Below, piece after piece: positions 1 through 8,366 of a stretch of DNA of 64,000 bases. The number at the start of each line of letters is the position of its first letter. Positions within the stretch are counted from its first letter, which is position 1. A program made the position numbers and the translations under genes. Source of the stretch: Brevibacterium aurantiacum (GTDB lineage: Bacteria; Actinomycetota; Actinomycetes; Actinomycetales; Brevibacteriaceae); contig NZ_VLTK01000009.1 of assembly GCF_007558825.1 (NCBI RefSeq), positions 33,586 through 97,585 of the forward strand. The letters run 5' to 3'. The notes under the pieces are model-generated. The model made no database searches. It saw only the letters and a program-made list of their open reading frames with translations, and had not been told where the DNA came from.

Positions 1-410
1 ATTGCATAGGTTTGTGGCCAAAGGAGGAGGCGAGATTTCATTCTCCACTAAACCCCAAAAGTGAATCTATACCTGCGTCACAAGAATGCGGGTGGGATTG
101 CAGTGAATACTACGTGAAGCACCTCTCCTCTTTCTCGGACGAAACTACACGACCAATGGCGTGTCGACTGCGTGGTCAACCCCTGACTAGTACCATCCGT
201 TCCGGTGGCGTCCAGCGGCTCAAGCGAATCTATAGCAGAGCCGATTCTCAGTCAAAGTCTTCTCGCCGTTAACCATGTGCTTCAAAGAATAGCACCCTCC
301 CATCGGTTAGCGCATTTCGCAGGCGACATCTACTTTTGTAGTCTTAATTCAGACCGTTGTTACCCTCTTCTCCCGTCGGCATACGCACTGTGCGGCCAAA
401 GAAGTGCCAT
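1..410. other. no gene recognised
   Basis: I see no convincing coding region here. The short open frames on the plus strand have no ribosome binding site and no recognisable protein features. The stretch lies downstream of the 3' end of the minus-strand sugar operon and is relatively AT-rich. The cluster may continue to the left of the window. Confidence 0.5.
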
Positions 411-1436
411 TTATCCCTCGAAACGTCTATATTGTTCTTCGACGCCTCTCTTTCCCGCGGCCCACCAGTTGGTGTTCTCGCTGTACCAACGAATCGTATC
501 GCAAAGCCCTTCCCGGAGATCGGTATAAGTTGGTGACCAACCTAAATCGCTTCTCGTGGAAGCGGAATCGAGAGCGTATCGCCGGTCATGCCCCGGTCTA
601 TCACGAACATGATCGAAGAAGTCGCTCGGGTGATCCATCAATTCGAGAACCAGGCGAAGCACCTCGATATTACTTACTCCTATTCCGCTGGAAAGCAAGT
701 ACGAGCTGCCGATTCGCCCAAATTCAAGGACCCGCATAATACCCGAAACATGATCGTTCACATGGAGCCATTCGCGTACGTTGCTACCCGCACCGTAAAG
801 CTTAGGACGCGTTCCTATTAGCAAGTTAGTTATCTGGCGCGGGATGAACTTCTCAACGTGTTGATACGGTCCATAATTATTGGCGCAGTTGCTAATCGTT
901 GCCTGGACACCGTATGACCTCGTCCACGCTGTCACAAGGTGGTCTGAAGCGGCTTTAGTAGCCGAGTAAGGGCTCGACGGACGGTACGGGCTATCCAAAG
1001 TAAATGCCTCGTCTGTGTCGATTGGGAGGTCACCGTACACTTCGTCGGTAGAGACGTGGTGATAACGGATACTGAATCGACGCGCCGCTTCAAGCAAGAC
1101 GAAGGTTCCTTCGACATTCGTTTTGAGGAATGACTTGGCGGCATGGAGAGATCGGTCATTATGCGACTCCGCCGCAAAATTCACGATGGCGTCAGCGGAG
1201 CTAGCCACGCTATTCACGAGGTTCTCGTCGCAGATGTCTCCGACGACGACGTCGACCCGCTCGACGGGCAGGCTTTCGAGGTTTGCGAGATTGCCCGCGT
1301 AAGTGAGTTTGTCAACGACGACGACAGACCAGTTCGTTGTCGAGACAACGTTTCGTACAAAGTTCGCGCCGATGAAGCCAGCACCTCCGGCAACGATCAC
1401 GGTGTGATACTGGTCGCGACGAATATCGGTCGTCAT
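411..1436 (-). CDS. rmlB: dTDP-glucose 4,6-dehydratase (RmlB family)
   Basis: Converts dTDP-glucose to dTDP-4-keto-6-deoxyglucose, the common precursor of 6-deoxysugars. The 341-residue protein is an extended SDR with the NAD-binding motif GGAGFIG at residues 17-23, a Thr-Asp-Glu triad at 130-132 and the catalytic YSATK at 157-161, all typical of RmlB. The frame is open further upstream, but I chose the ATG at 1436 because AAGGAG precedes it and the conserved Rossmann fold begins there. It is the last gene of the minus-strand operon, 73 bases after rmlA. In this context it supplies both deoxysugar branches. Confidence 0.9.
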   Translation of the reverse strand: MTTDIRRDQYHTVIVAGGAGFIGANFVRNVVSTTNWSVVVVDKLTYAGNLANLESLPVERVDVVVGDICDENLVNSVASSADAIVNFAAESHNDRSLHAAKSFLKTNVEGTFVLLEAARRFSIRYHHVSTDEVYGDLPIDTDEAFTLDSPYRPSSPYSATKAASDHLVTAWTRSYGVQATISNCANNYGPYQHVEKFIPRQITNLLIGTRPKLYGAGSNVREWLHVNDHVSGIMRVLEFGRIGSSYLLSSGIGVSNIEVLRLVLELMDHPSDFFDHVRDRPGHDRRYALDSASTRSDLGWSPTYTDLREGLCDTIRWYSENTNWWAAGKRGVEEQYRRFEG

Positions 1437-1509
1437 GTCTGCTCCTTTTCTCGAGGCCCTGCTATGTAGCCAGGCATGGGCAGCGAGCCCTTCGGCTGAT
1501 GCTCTGTTG

Positions 1510-2286
1510 CTATCGGTGGGAAGATGGTGCGTTCTGGTTGACAGCCTCCCGCCGTGCTGCTGAGGCGTCGAGTAGACGATCGGGCGTTCCCACATCGAAC
1601 CAGAGGACGTCCTCACCGAGAGCGATCGCACGCAGTTGGTCTTGGTCGAGGTATGTCTGGAGGAGTTCGGAGATCTCGAGCTCGCCACGTGCGCTGTAGC
1701 TCAACTCACTGATACGGGACAAGAGCGAGGGGTCGAAGGCGTAAAGTCCCGTACAGACGAGCGATGTGGGTGGGACGGTCGGCTTCTCCACGACCCCGGT
1801 TACGAGACCTTCGTCAGTGGTAGTGACGACACCGAAGTCCTGGGGATGCGGGTGAGGCTGGACAACGGCCCATGCCAGAGCCGTTTCCGGTCGAGCACGG
1901 CGTCCGACCTCGGCCAGCTGGTCCAGACCAGTGATGTACACGCCGTCGCCTACCGTAACGATGTACTGATCAAAATCTTCCTCGCCGAACGCTGGCATGG
2001 CGGTAGCGATAGCACTGGCTAACCCGTCGGGGGAAGCTTGTACGGCAGTAGCAATCCTGAGATCGGCGAATCCTAGCCACTCGCCGACATCGGCGTATGA
2101 AGCCTGGTCAAGCTCATTGCACACAATGACAGTCCGGTCAACATCTAAAGCGCGCATAACCTCGAGTGGGAAGCTGATGACTGGCCTGTCGTAGACAGGG
2201 AGAAGATGTTTGTTCACCTTCTCGGTGGTTGGGTGCATACGGCTACCGGATCCGCCGGCGAGAATGATGCCTGCTCTGCGAGTCAT
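1510..2286 (-). CDS. rmlA: glucose-1-phosphate thymidylyltransferase (RmlA family)
   Basis: Activates glucose-1-phosphate with dTTP to give dTDP-glucose, the first step of the deoxysugar pathway. The 258-residue protein starts with the nucleotidyltransferase signature LAGGSGSR at about residues 9-16 and carries KHLLPVYDRP, which binds the sugar phosphate in RmlA. Its length is somewhat short for the family (about 290), as in the small RmlA forms of antibiotic clusters. An AGAAGGGA ribosome binding site precedes the ATG. It lies 39 bases after the 3-dehydrase gene and is followed by rmlB. dTTP specificity is inferred from the family. Confidence 0.88.
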   Translation of the reverse strand: MTRRAGIILAGGSGSRMHPTTEKVNKHLLPVYDRPVISFPLEVMRALDVDRTVIVCNELDQASYADVGEWLGFADLRIATAVQASPDGLASAIATAMPAFGEEDFDQYIVTVGDGVYITGLDQLAEVGRRARPETALAWAVVQPHPHPQDFGVVTTTDEGLVTGVVEKPTVPPTSLVCTGLYAFDPSLLSRISELSYSARGELEISELLQTYLDQDQLRAIALGEDVLWFDVGTPDRLLDASAARREAVNQNAPSSHR

Positions 2287-2325
2287 GATCTGATCCCTTC
2301 TGGAATGGCCTGTGTAGATCGTTTG

Positions 2326-3660
2326 CTAACGGCCGTCGGTGATTAGCTTTCGGATGCGTTTACCCATGTAGTGCATGTCTTCCTGACTCAGCCCCGGGTA
2401 CACGCCGACCCACAGGCCGTCTCGAGTGATTCTGTTCGCTACTGGAAGGTCCCCGATTGTGCGAGCTCGACGTCCGCGGAGCATGGGCTGCGCAGTGATA
2501 TTGCCTGCGAACACAACTCGGCTGCCGATCCCAGCCTCCTCGAGTGCTACTTGCAGCTGGCTTCTACTCAGTTTCGCCTGCTCATCGAGGATGAAAGCAA
2601 AACCAAACCACGATGGGCCAGTGCCCTCGGCGCTAGTGAGCACGTCTATTCCGGGAGTGTCGCTGAGATACTCATTGAGTATCTTCCAGTTTCGATTACG
2701 AACTTCGGTGAACGCGTCAGACTTCTGCAGTTGAGACATGAGGACTCGGGCTTGGAGATCTGACATCTTCAGGTTGTAGCCGACTCGTGAGAAAACGTAC
2801 TTGTGGTCGAACCCTTCAGGAAGCCCCGGCAGTTTTCGATCGAAGCGGCTCATGCACCGGTTGTCCTCGCCGGGTGCGCACCAGCAGTCTCTCCCCCAAT
2901 CGCGGAGGGAACGGGTAACCGCTGCAACCTGAACTGATTCCGCGCTAACGCACCCGCCCTCACCACTGGTGATGTGATGTGCAGGATAGAAACTCAGGCT
3001 TGAAAGATGTCCGAAGGATCCAGTCGGACGCCCCTTGATATCAGCTCCCAGCGCATCACAGTTGTCTTCGACGAACCAAAGGCCATGTGAGTCGGCAAAC
3101 TCGCGCACATGGTCCGCGCGATACGGGCCGCCGAGGGTGTGCGCGGACATGACTGCTCGCGTCCGGGGGCTCAATGCATCTTCGAGAGCCTCTAGATCAA
3201 GGTTCCCGGTCTTAGGGTCCGCGTCCACGATGACTGGTACGCATCCATACTGAAGAATCGGTGACACTGTGGTCGGGAACTCGACCGCGCTGGTGATCAC
3301 CTCTGCCCCCGGTTCAATGTGGCCGTCGAGCGAGGGATCGCACAGGGTGGCGAATGCAAGAAGGTTCGCAGACGACCCGGAATTGCACGCTATCGACGAG
3401 CGCATGCCGATCGTCTTCGAGAGCGCGCGCTCGAAGTCGACAACCGCCTGTCCACCAGAGAGTTCAAGGTCAAGAGCTGCTAGGACAGCTTCCGTACGAT
3501 CTTCGGCATCGAAACAGGCCCCTGATGGCATCTTGAAGTCCGGGCGGTGATGCCGCGTGGTCTGACCTCGGGTCAGCTCGTGGTACTCCGTCGAGAGTTG
3601 CTGAATCTGCGTTCGGATCTCCTGAGTCCGGGCGTTACCTGGATTATCGGGCTGTGTCAT
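2326..3660 (-). CDS. NDP-4-keto-6-deoxyhexose 3-dehydrase, PMP/[2Fe-2S] type (RfbH/SpnQ/UrdQ-like)
   Basis: Removes the C3 hydroxyl of a 4-keto-deoxyhexose by radical PMP chemistry. It has the DegT fold, but the PLP-lysine position holds His (SFYPAHH, about residues 228-229), which is the hallmark of E1/ColD-type dehydrases rather than aminotransferases. The iron-sulfur ligands of E1 are all present with its exact spacing, C-X57-C-X1-C-X7-C (about Cys201, 259, 261, 269). Length (444 aa) fits the family. I chose the ATG at 3660 because it makes an ATGA overlap with the gene upstream; a TTG at 3669 is possible. No dedicated E3-type reductase partner is visible, so a host ferredoxin or flavodoxin system may serve. 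Confidence 0.9.
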   Translation of the reverse strand: MTQPDNPGNARTQEIRTQIQQLSTEYHELTRGQTTRHHRPDFKMPSGACFDAEDRTEAVLAALDLELSGGQAVVDFERALSKTIGMRSSIACNSGSSANLLAFATLCDPSLDGHIEPGAEVITSAVEFPTTVSPILQYGCVPVIVDADPKTGNLDLEALEDALSPRTRAVMSAHTLGGPYRADHVREFADSHGLWFVEDNCDALGADIKGRPTGSFGHLSSLSFYPAHHITSGEGGCVSAESVQVAAVTRSLRDWGRDCWCAPGEDNRCMSRFDRKLPGLPEGFDHKYVFSRVGYNLKMSDLQARVLMSQLQKSDAFTEVRNRNWKILNEYLSDTPGIDVLTSAEGTGPSWFGFAFILDEQAKLSRSQLQVALEEAGIGSRVVFAGNITAQPMLRGRRARTIGDLPVANRITRDGLWVGVYPGLSQEDMHYMGKRIRKLITDGR

Positions 3661-4466
3661 CGCAACCAATCTCCGTTTCTAATTGAGTGCATGGGTTTCC
3701 AGCTAGTGCAGGTCTTGAGCCGGTTTGTGGCGACGAGCTCGTAGTGACCTGGACGCCATGGTTTGGGGTATCCGTAGGGAAGAGGCGACATGGAAAGAAT
3801 CTGATTCGCCAGATCGCATACGCTGACGGCTTCATCGCCGCCGCAGTTCAGAACGCTGGGTATGGTGTTTGTACTCGATGTCAGAAGGCGCTTGGCGACG
3901 CCAAGAACAGCGAAGCTGAAGTCGGCGAGGTGTATGGGATTTCGTTCCATCGCCAATACCGATGCGGGAACCGGGTATACCTGGTCCTCCTCGAAGGCCA
4001 TGTCGCGAATCTTGCCGAGCAGGCTATGCTGGCTCACCGAACGCGACAGAATGAGGCCCGAGCGCAATGAGACCGCACCCCGGGGAGCCTTTGAAGCAAT
4101 CCGGTTCCAAGAACGTACCTTTGCTTTGGCATACGCTGTCTGTGGCCACAGGGCGGCCTCCTCATCGAGGAATGTGGGCCTCGTGCGTGCCCCGTACTCG
4201 ACGCTGGAGCCAATATGGAGGATGGGGCACTGGGATCGGCGGGCGTTGTGAATCGCTGCTTCCGCGGACGACATGAGGGCGTTCTCGACGTCCTCGGCGT
4301 CACCCCAGATTCGTCCGCCTGCATTGACAACGAGGTCGAGATCCGCCCTTGCGGGTCGACCGGCGTCTGCTGACGCTACGCCCTCGACTTGGAAGCTTGC
4401 GAGTGCCGCCATGTGTATGGCTCGTCCGACGAGGCCCTGGTGCCCAATGATGAGGATGCGGGTCAT
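3657..4466 (-). CDS. NAD-dependent epimerase/dehydratase, probable NDP-hexose 4-ketoreductase
   Basis: A 269-residue SDR with a nucleotide-binding GHQGLVG motif at residues 8-14 and a catalytic YAKAK near residue 118. It resembles the RmlD/RfbJ/UrdR type of sugar 4-ketoreductase. Its position between the 3-ketoreductase and the 3-dehydrase suggests that it reduces C4 of the 2,3,6-trideoxy intermediate to give an amicetose- or rhodinose-type sugar; the stereochemistry cannot be read from sequence. It overlaps both neighbours by four bases (ATGA), so translation is probably coupled. The fold is clear, the exact step is inferred from context. Confidence 0.75.
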   Translation of the reverse strand: MTRILIIGHQGLVGRAIHMAALASFQVEGVASADAGRPARADLDLVVNAGGRIWGDAEDVENALMSSAEAAIHNARRSQCPILHIGSSVEYGARTRPTFLDEEAALWPQTAYAKAKVRSWNRIASKAPRGAVSLRSGLILSRSVSQHSLLGKIRDMAFEEDQVYPVPASVLAMERNPIHLADFSFAVLGVAKRLLTSSTNTIPSVLNCGGDEAVSVCDLANQILSMSPLPYGYPKPWRPGHYELVATNRLKTCTSWKPMHSIRNGDWLR

Positions 4467-5407
4467 GCCCCTTCGTTTCCTTCCGCGATCACGTTCTCCA
4501 AGATGCTGATTCGTTCATGAATGCTGTCGACGTCCACGATTCCCACCTCACGCTTTTCAATGGAGCGAAGAGCGTTGGTGATGCACAAATAGGTCGCGTT
4601 TGCTGGCGCAAACACATGGCCGACTGGACTCTCGCTCTCCGACTCGCTGGTCATCGTCAGGACCGTCTGCTCGTTGATGGGCGGCGAGAAGGCACGCTGC
4701 AGATCCATCCGAAAGGTCGTACCTGCGACAACGAACTCGTTTTGGTAGGCATCGCCGATTGCCCAACGAGCATGGCTGTGCGTCTGATTTACGGTGCCCA
4801 CTTGGCCGGAGAGACGCGATATCCGGATTGGGCAGGCTGGCGGTTGAAGTTGGCTCATCGGCAGACCCGCGCGGAGTAGCGCGTCGATAACGTAGGTTCC
4901 CAGGTCTGCGACTATGCCGCCGTGCTCAGGACGGTAGCGAAAATCAGATTTGGTGCGATGCGGTATGCAGAACGCGGCCCGGAGTGTGAGTTCTTCCTTT
5001 TGCCGCTGTGCGCGAAGTAGTTCCATGGCTCGGGCCCATCGCGGGTGAAAATGATAGCTCAAGCACTCCGCCACCACGAGGTTGCGGCGATGAGCGGCGC
5101 TATCGATTTCGGCCAATTCGTCGGTGCGCAAGCAAATGGGCTTCTCGACCAGCACATGCTTCCCGTGGGTGAGCGCGGCGAGAGTGTCGCGATAGTGATC
5201 TCCGGTGGCGCTGGAGATGTATACGGTTGTGATTCTCGGGTCGTGAAGTATCTCTTCGCGGGGCTTCCCCATGATTGCCGGTTCGTGGGACGCCGAGAGG
5301 TAATCGCTGCCAACTAGAAGTGGCTCGTTCGCTGAGTGGTTGTAGCTTCGGAGCAGGGGTGCTGTCCGTCGCAGGAGGTAGTCCGAGTAACCGATGGCCC
5401 CGATCAC
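4463..5407 (-). CDS. Gfo/Idh/MocA oxidoreductase, probable NDP-hexose 3-ketoreductase
   Basis: A 314-residue protein with the family's EKP motif (VLVEKPICL, about residues 87-95) containing the catalytic lysine, and a GGIVADLGTY segment typical of sugar 3-ketoreductases such as UrdT/TylC1. These act right after NDP-hexose 2,3-dehydratase, reducing the 3-keto group to give a 2,6-dideoxy-4-keto sugar. It starts with GTG at 5407, overlapping the dehydratase stop (GTGA) and preceded by a near-perfect AGGAGGTGATC. The adjacent 2,3-dehydratase gene strongly supports the role. The N-terminal glycine motif is weak (GAIGYSDY). Confidence 0.85.
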   Translation of the reverse strand: MIGAIGYSDYLLRRTAPLLRSYNHSANEPLLVGSDYLSASHEPAIMGKPREEILHDPRITTVYISSATGDHYRDTLAALTHGKHVLVEKPICLRTDELAEIDSAAHRRNLVVAECLSYHFHPRWARAMELLRAQRQKEELTLRAAFCIPHRTKSDFRYRPEHGGIVADLGTYVIDALLRAGLPMSQLQPPACPIRISRLSGQVGTVNQTHSHARWAIGDAYQNEFVVAGTTFRMDLQRAFSPPINEQTVLTMTSESESESPVGHVFAPANATYLCITNALRSIEKREVGIVDVDSIHERISILENVIAEGNEGA

Positions 5408-6726
5408 TTGTGATCACCTCCTGTGGGTGCGATCGCGGCGGTGAGCATGGCTATACAGGTTCTGGCTTCGACGCTGAGACAGTCGCCATCAGCGATGAGG
5501 GCGTTAGCTATGTCCAGGTGTGTCCACTGCCACTGGTCGGTGGTAGCACGGAGTTCAGTGCGGCCCAGCAGAACAACCTGATATTGCGTTTGTGCATGGT
5601 AGAAGCGACCGCCCTCTTCGGCGTGATCGGCGGAGACTACCTTGTCGGCCGCACTGACCAGCTCGTGCAGGCAGTCCTCCGAGAGGTTGTCTCCGTCGCC
5701 ATGCGTCCGATGATGACGCTGGATTGTGGCTTCGAGCGTGCTTCCACGAGTTGAGCCGAGACGCCGACGAGGGATAAGTGCAACTTCCCAACTTCGACCG
5801 GTCTCGTCTCTCCGGGCGACGAGAGTGCATTGTGCTTTCAATCTCGGCGAGAGAAAGGGTTGATCCCACTCAGCGACTTCTCGAGTCTCAACTCGTACAC
5901 GGCGTCCAACAATAGTGGCTGAGTTTGAGCAGGGCCCAACTAGTGACGAGTTATAGGTCCAACCGGGGAGTTCTAGAAGTGAACGCGACTGAGTGGACAT
6001 GGGTTTCCCCAGACGTGAGCGAATCGACTCAGCCGTCGAACGAATTTGCTGTGAGGTAAGGACCCGTCCGAGCGTGTTGTCAACCGCAATCATGGAGAGG
6101 ATGGACCTGAGATCCATGTTGAGCAGATTGTCTACGAGTAAACCTTGAAGCAGAATCCTCAGTGGCACCCAGTAGGAATCGGGGATGAGGCTGTTCAACG
6201 GTTCAGCGTCATCTGAAGGAAGCATGATGACCCGGTTTCTGTTGACCTTTCCAAGGAACCATGCTTCTTGCTCTCGTTGAATAGCATCAGCGAGGGTAGG
6301 GTGTCGGTCCGAGAAGGCGATGTCTTGTCCGGGGACTGCGCTTCCTCCGTGAGCTCCTTCGTAATTGCTCTTGGTCGCTTGGAAACTCGGTGCGACCTCG
6401 ATTCCTTCTGGCGTTCCTGGTTCGAACTTGAACGCGATTAACCCATATGGCTCGTTGTTGATCTCGGTTAGGAAGAGGCACAACATGCCGATTTCTGGCT
6501 GATCGAGCATTGGATGCTCGTGTGGACCGGCTGTCAGGTACTCAGGGGCCGTGTTCGCGCCGATGACCCGGAAGAACCGTCCCGACTCATGTTCCAGCGC
6601 TCCGTCAGCAGATAGCCGCCACTTTCGAAGGTCGCTCAAGGCGGTCGGCAGCCCAGAGGCGTTTGTCACGGCACGGTGACGAGCGCATTGGGAATGTAAG
6701 TGGCCGAGAGTTTTGATGCATCGCAT
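5404..6726 (-). CDS. NDP-hexose 2,3-dehydratase
   Basis: Removes the C2 hydroxyl of dTDP-4-keto-6-deoxyglucose, committing it to 2-deoxysugars in antibiotic pathways. The 440-residue protein shows family signatures: EIGMLCLFLTEI, then SFQATKSNYEGAHGG, and an REQEAWFLGKVNRNR block; the second half repeats the fold in divergent form, as in known members (about 450-480 aa). The frame stays open to 7032, but residues before 6726 are the shadow of the glycosyltransferase gene, so I place the start at the ATG at 6726, four bases after that gene's stop. A GTG at 6669 is an alternative. This family is almost confined to secondary-metabolite deoxysugar loci. Confidence 0.9.
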   Translation of the reverse strand: MRCIKTLGHLHSQCARHRAVTNASGLPTALSDLRKWRLSADGALEHESGRFFRVIGANTAPEYLTAGPHEHPMLDQPEIGMLCLFLTEINNEPYGLIAFKFEPGTPEGIEVAPSFQATKSNYEGAHGGSAVPGQDIAFSDRHPTLADAIQREQEAWFLGKVNRNRVIMLPSDDAEPLNSLIPDSYWVPLRILLQGLLVDNLLNMDLRSILSMIAVDNTLGRVLTSQQIRSTAESIRSRLGKPMSTQSRSLLELPGWTYNSSLVGPCSNSATIVGRRVRVETREVAEWDQPFLSPRLKAQCTLVARRDETGRSWEVALIPRRRLGSTRGSTLEATIQRHHRTHGDGDNLSEDCLHELVSAADKVVSADHAEEGGRFYHAQTQYQVVLLGRTELRATTDQWQWTHLDIANALIADGDCLSVEARTCIAMLTAAIAPTGGDHK

Positions 6727-6730
6727 TGGG

Positions 6731-7909
6731 CTACACCGTCCGTGTGATTTCTCGACGAATGTGTTGCGCGGCTTGCTGTGCGCCGCGATCGCCGGTGAGG
6801 CCAGCGAACCTTCGGCGGGTGGCGAGGGGCACGGCAAGTGCCTCGCCAATGGCTTGAGACAAGCCCTCGTAGAAGACATCGTTTTCCCAGGACAGCGTGC
6901 CGGTGAAGGCATTGAGGGAGCTGTAACAGTATGAGTTGGCGATCGACTCGCCCTCGAGGCGGAGGCTTTCCAAGTGCTCGGGTTCGACGATGCCGGACGG
7001 CCAGGAGATGGAGGCTTGGTCGCCTTGCACACTGGTGAAGCCTGCGGTCTGAACGAATCCGGCGACGTTCTGGGGTGGGAGTCGGACGAAGGGACGGCCA
7101 GAAGCGCTCACCTCGAGGAGGGTCATGAGACCTGGTTGGCCAAGGATGAGGTCGGCTGCATCGACCAGTGAGCCGAATTCGGCTGTGCTGACATAGCCCA
7201 CCTGCCCCTCGACCCCATGGGCGGTGCAGATCTGGGTAATGGCATCCGCAGCTACCGGGGAGAGGTTTCCAACGACTCTCAGGCGTCGGTGTCCGTGGGC
7301 TTGGACGGCGTGAACGACTGATGACGTGACCGCCCGCACGTAGCCGTCCCGGTCGTTCTGCTGGGGGCTGATGAGCCCACCGAGTATGAGCAGCGCGTAC
7401 CCTTCATGGGTTTTGCCGTGCCGTGTGGGCTCCCGGCGATTTCGGTGTGGGTCGATGATCGCTTCGATGGAGACTGCACTGGAGGGCAGTATGTCGGAAG
7501 CATCACCCAGGCCGGCGACGTCCTGAAAGAGATACTGGTCGACGTCATACGGCACCCACTCCCGTTGCTCCTCGCCCCACAGGAACGGGAGGAGATCCAC
7601 GAACACAGTACGGATCCCCAACTTGACTGCAGCTTTAGCCGTGTCGGAGTCCAGAACCGATAGGTGGAGGTCCGGGCGTTGCCCTGCGGCGATCATTGCA
7701 TCGAGGGTCTCCGCATCGGACGTTGTGACTTCAGACGACAGGATGTTCTTGCCGAGTTGTGATCCGATGACTGCAATCCGGGTGTCGTTCCACCGTTCCA
7801 GGTACGAGGTGAGGATGGAGCCCAGGGCTCCGCTGCCGCCCCAGCCGAAGTCAACGCTGGAGACGGTGAGATGGTAGCCATCGTTCGTAGTCGATTCACG
7901 GTTCTTCAT
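6731..7909 (-). CDS. GT-B glycosyltransferase, candidate first (nucleobase) glycosyltransferase
   Basis: A 392-residue protein that looks like a GT-B/MurG-like enzyme. A C-terminal ILGQPGLMTLLEVSASGRP segment resembles the donor-binding GG.GT..E...G.P motif of GT1/GT28 enzymes, and an N-terminal VDFGWGGSGALG fits an acceptor-side loop. I chose the ATG at 7909 with AGGAGG just upstream; a TTG at 7912 is less likely. It overlaps the CMP-hydrolase-like gene by 14 bases. From context it could attach the trideoxy sugar to cytosine as an inverting transferase. That assignment is inference, since overall similarity to known families looks weak. Confidence 0.6.
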   Translation of the reverse strand: MKNRESTTNDGYHLTVSSVDFGWGGSGALGSILTSYLERWNDTRIAVIGSQLGKNILSSEVTTSDAETLDAMIAAGQRPDLHLSVLDSDTAKAAVKLGIRTVFVDLLPFLWGEEQREWVPYDVDQYLFQDVAGLGDASDILPSSAVSIEAIIDPHRNRREPTRHGKTHEGYALLILGGLISPQQNDRDGYVRAVTSSVVHAVQAHGHRRLRVVGNLSPVAADAITQICTAHGVEGQVGYVSTAEFGSLVDAADLILGQPGLMTLLEVSASGRPFVRLPPQNVAGFVQTAGFTSVQGDQASISWPSGIVEPEHLESLRLEGESIANSYCYSSLNAFTGTLSWENDVFYEGLSQAIGEALAVPLATRRRFAGLTGDRGAQQAAQHIRREITRTV

Positions 7910-8366
7910 CAACAGTGCCTCCTGGTAGATGCACCTGCAGCTGCTCGAACAGCTCCTGGTCTGTGGGTGTCGATTCTTCGAGATCCGCAGCGATGTAGTG
8001 GACCTCAGAGACGCGGTGGAGTCCGGAGATCATCGTCGAGGAGTGGGCGTGCTTGGTGACCACGATGATCGGGATTCCCAGGGCAGAGGCCCATCCCAAT
8101 TCAATGCAAACTCCCAAAGATGGGTTGGCTCCGAGCACAGCAATGATCACGTCGCTGGAGGCAAGCTCGTGATAGTCGATGAGGACGTAGTCTTCTGGCG
8201 GCAGTGGCGCGTGACCCCACTCCTCATTTCGCTGAGAAGCGAAGATGGAGTGTCCGGCCGCTTCGACACGGCGATGGAGTTGTTCAAGGCGTCCGCGATA
8301 CCCCAGGTCAAAGGTTCCTGCGGCATCCAGCTTGGATCCGAATGGAGCAGCGACGAATATCTTCAT
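7896..8366 (-). CDS. nucleoside 2-deoxyribosyltransferase-fold protein, probable CMP N-glycosidase (MilB/BlsM-like)
   Basis: A 156-residue protein of the nucleoside 2-deoxyribosyltransferase superfamily. It starts MKIFVAAPFGS and carries PSLGVCIELGWASALGIP at residues 82-99, where Glu89 sits at the position of the catalytic nucleophile. Close relatives in nucleoside-antibiotic clusters (MilB in mildiomycin, BlsM in blasticidin S) hydrolyse CMP to free cytosine plus ribose-5-phosphate. With sugar genes on both sides, supply of free cytosine for glycosylation is the most economical role. AAGGAG precedes the ATG, and the start overlaps the methyltransferase stop (ATGA). Substrate is inferred; a housekeeping nucleotide hydrolase is possible. 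Confidence 0.7.
   Translation of the reverse strand: MKIFVAAPFGSKLDAAGTFDLGYRGRLEQLHRRVEAAGHSIFASQRNEEWGHAPLPPEDYVLIDYHELASSDVIIAVLGANPSLGVCIELGWASALGIPIIVVTKHAHSSTMISGLHRVSEVHYIAADLEESTPTDQELFEQLQVHLPGGTVDEEP

Noticed and set aside
12-272. 86-codon plus-strand open frame at the left edge
   Set aside because: No ribosome binding site, no domain, and amino-acid composition unlike a real protein.
6727-7032. N-terminal extension of the 2,3-dehydratase up to 7032
   Set aside because: These codons are out of frame within the glycosyltransferase gene and yield a Ser/Pro/Arg-rich shadow sequence.
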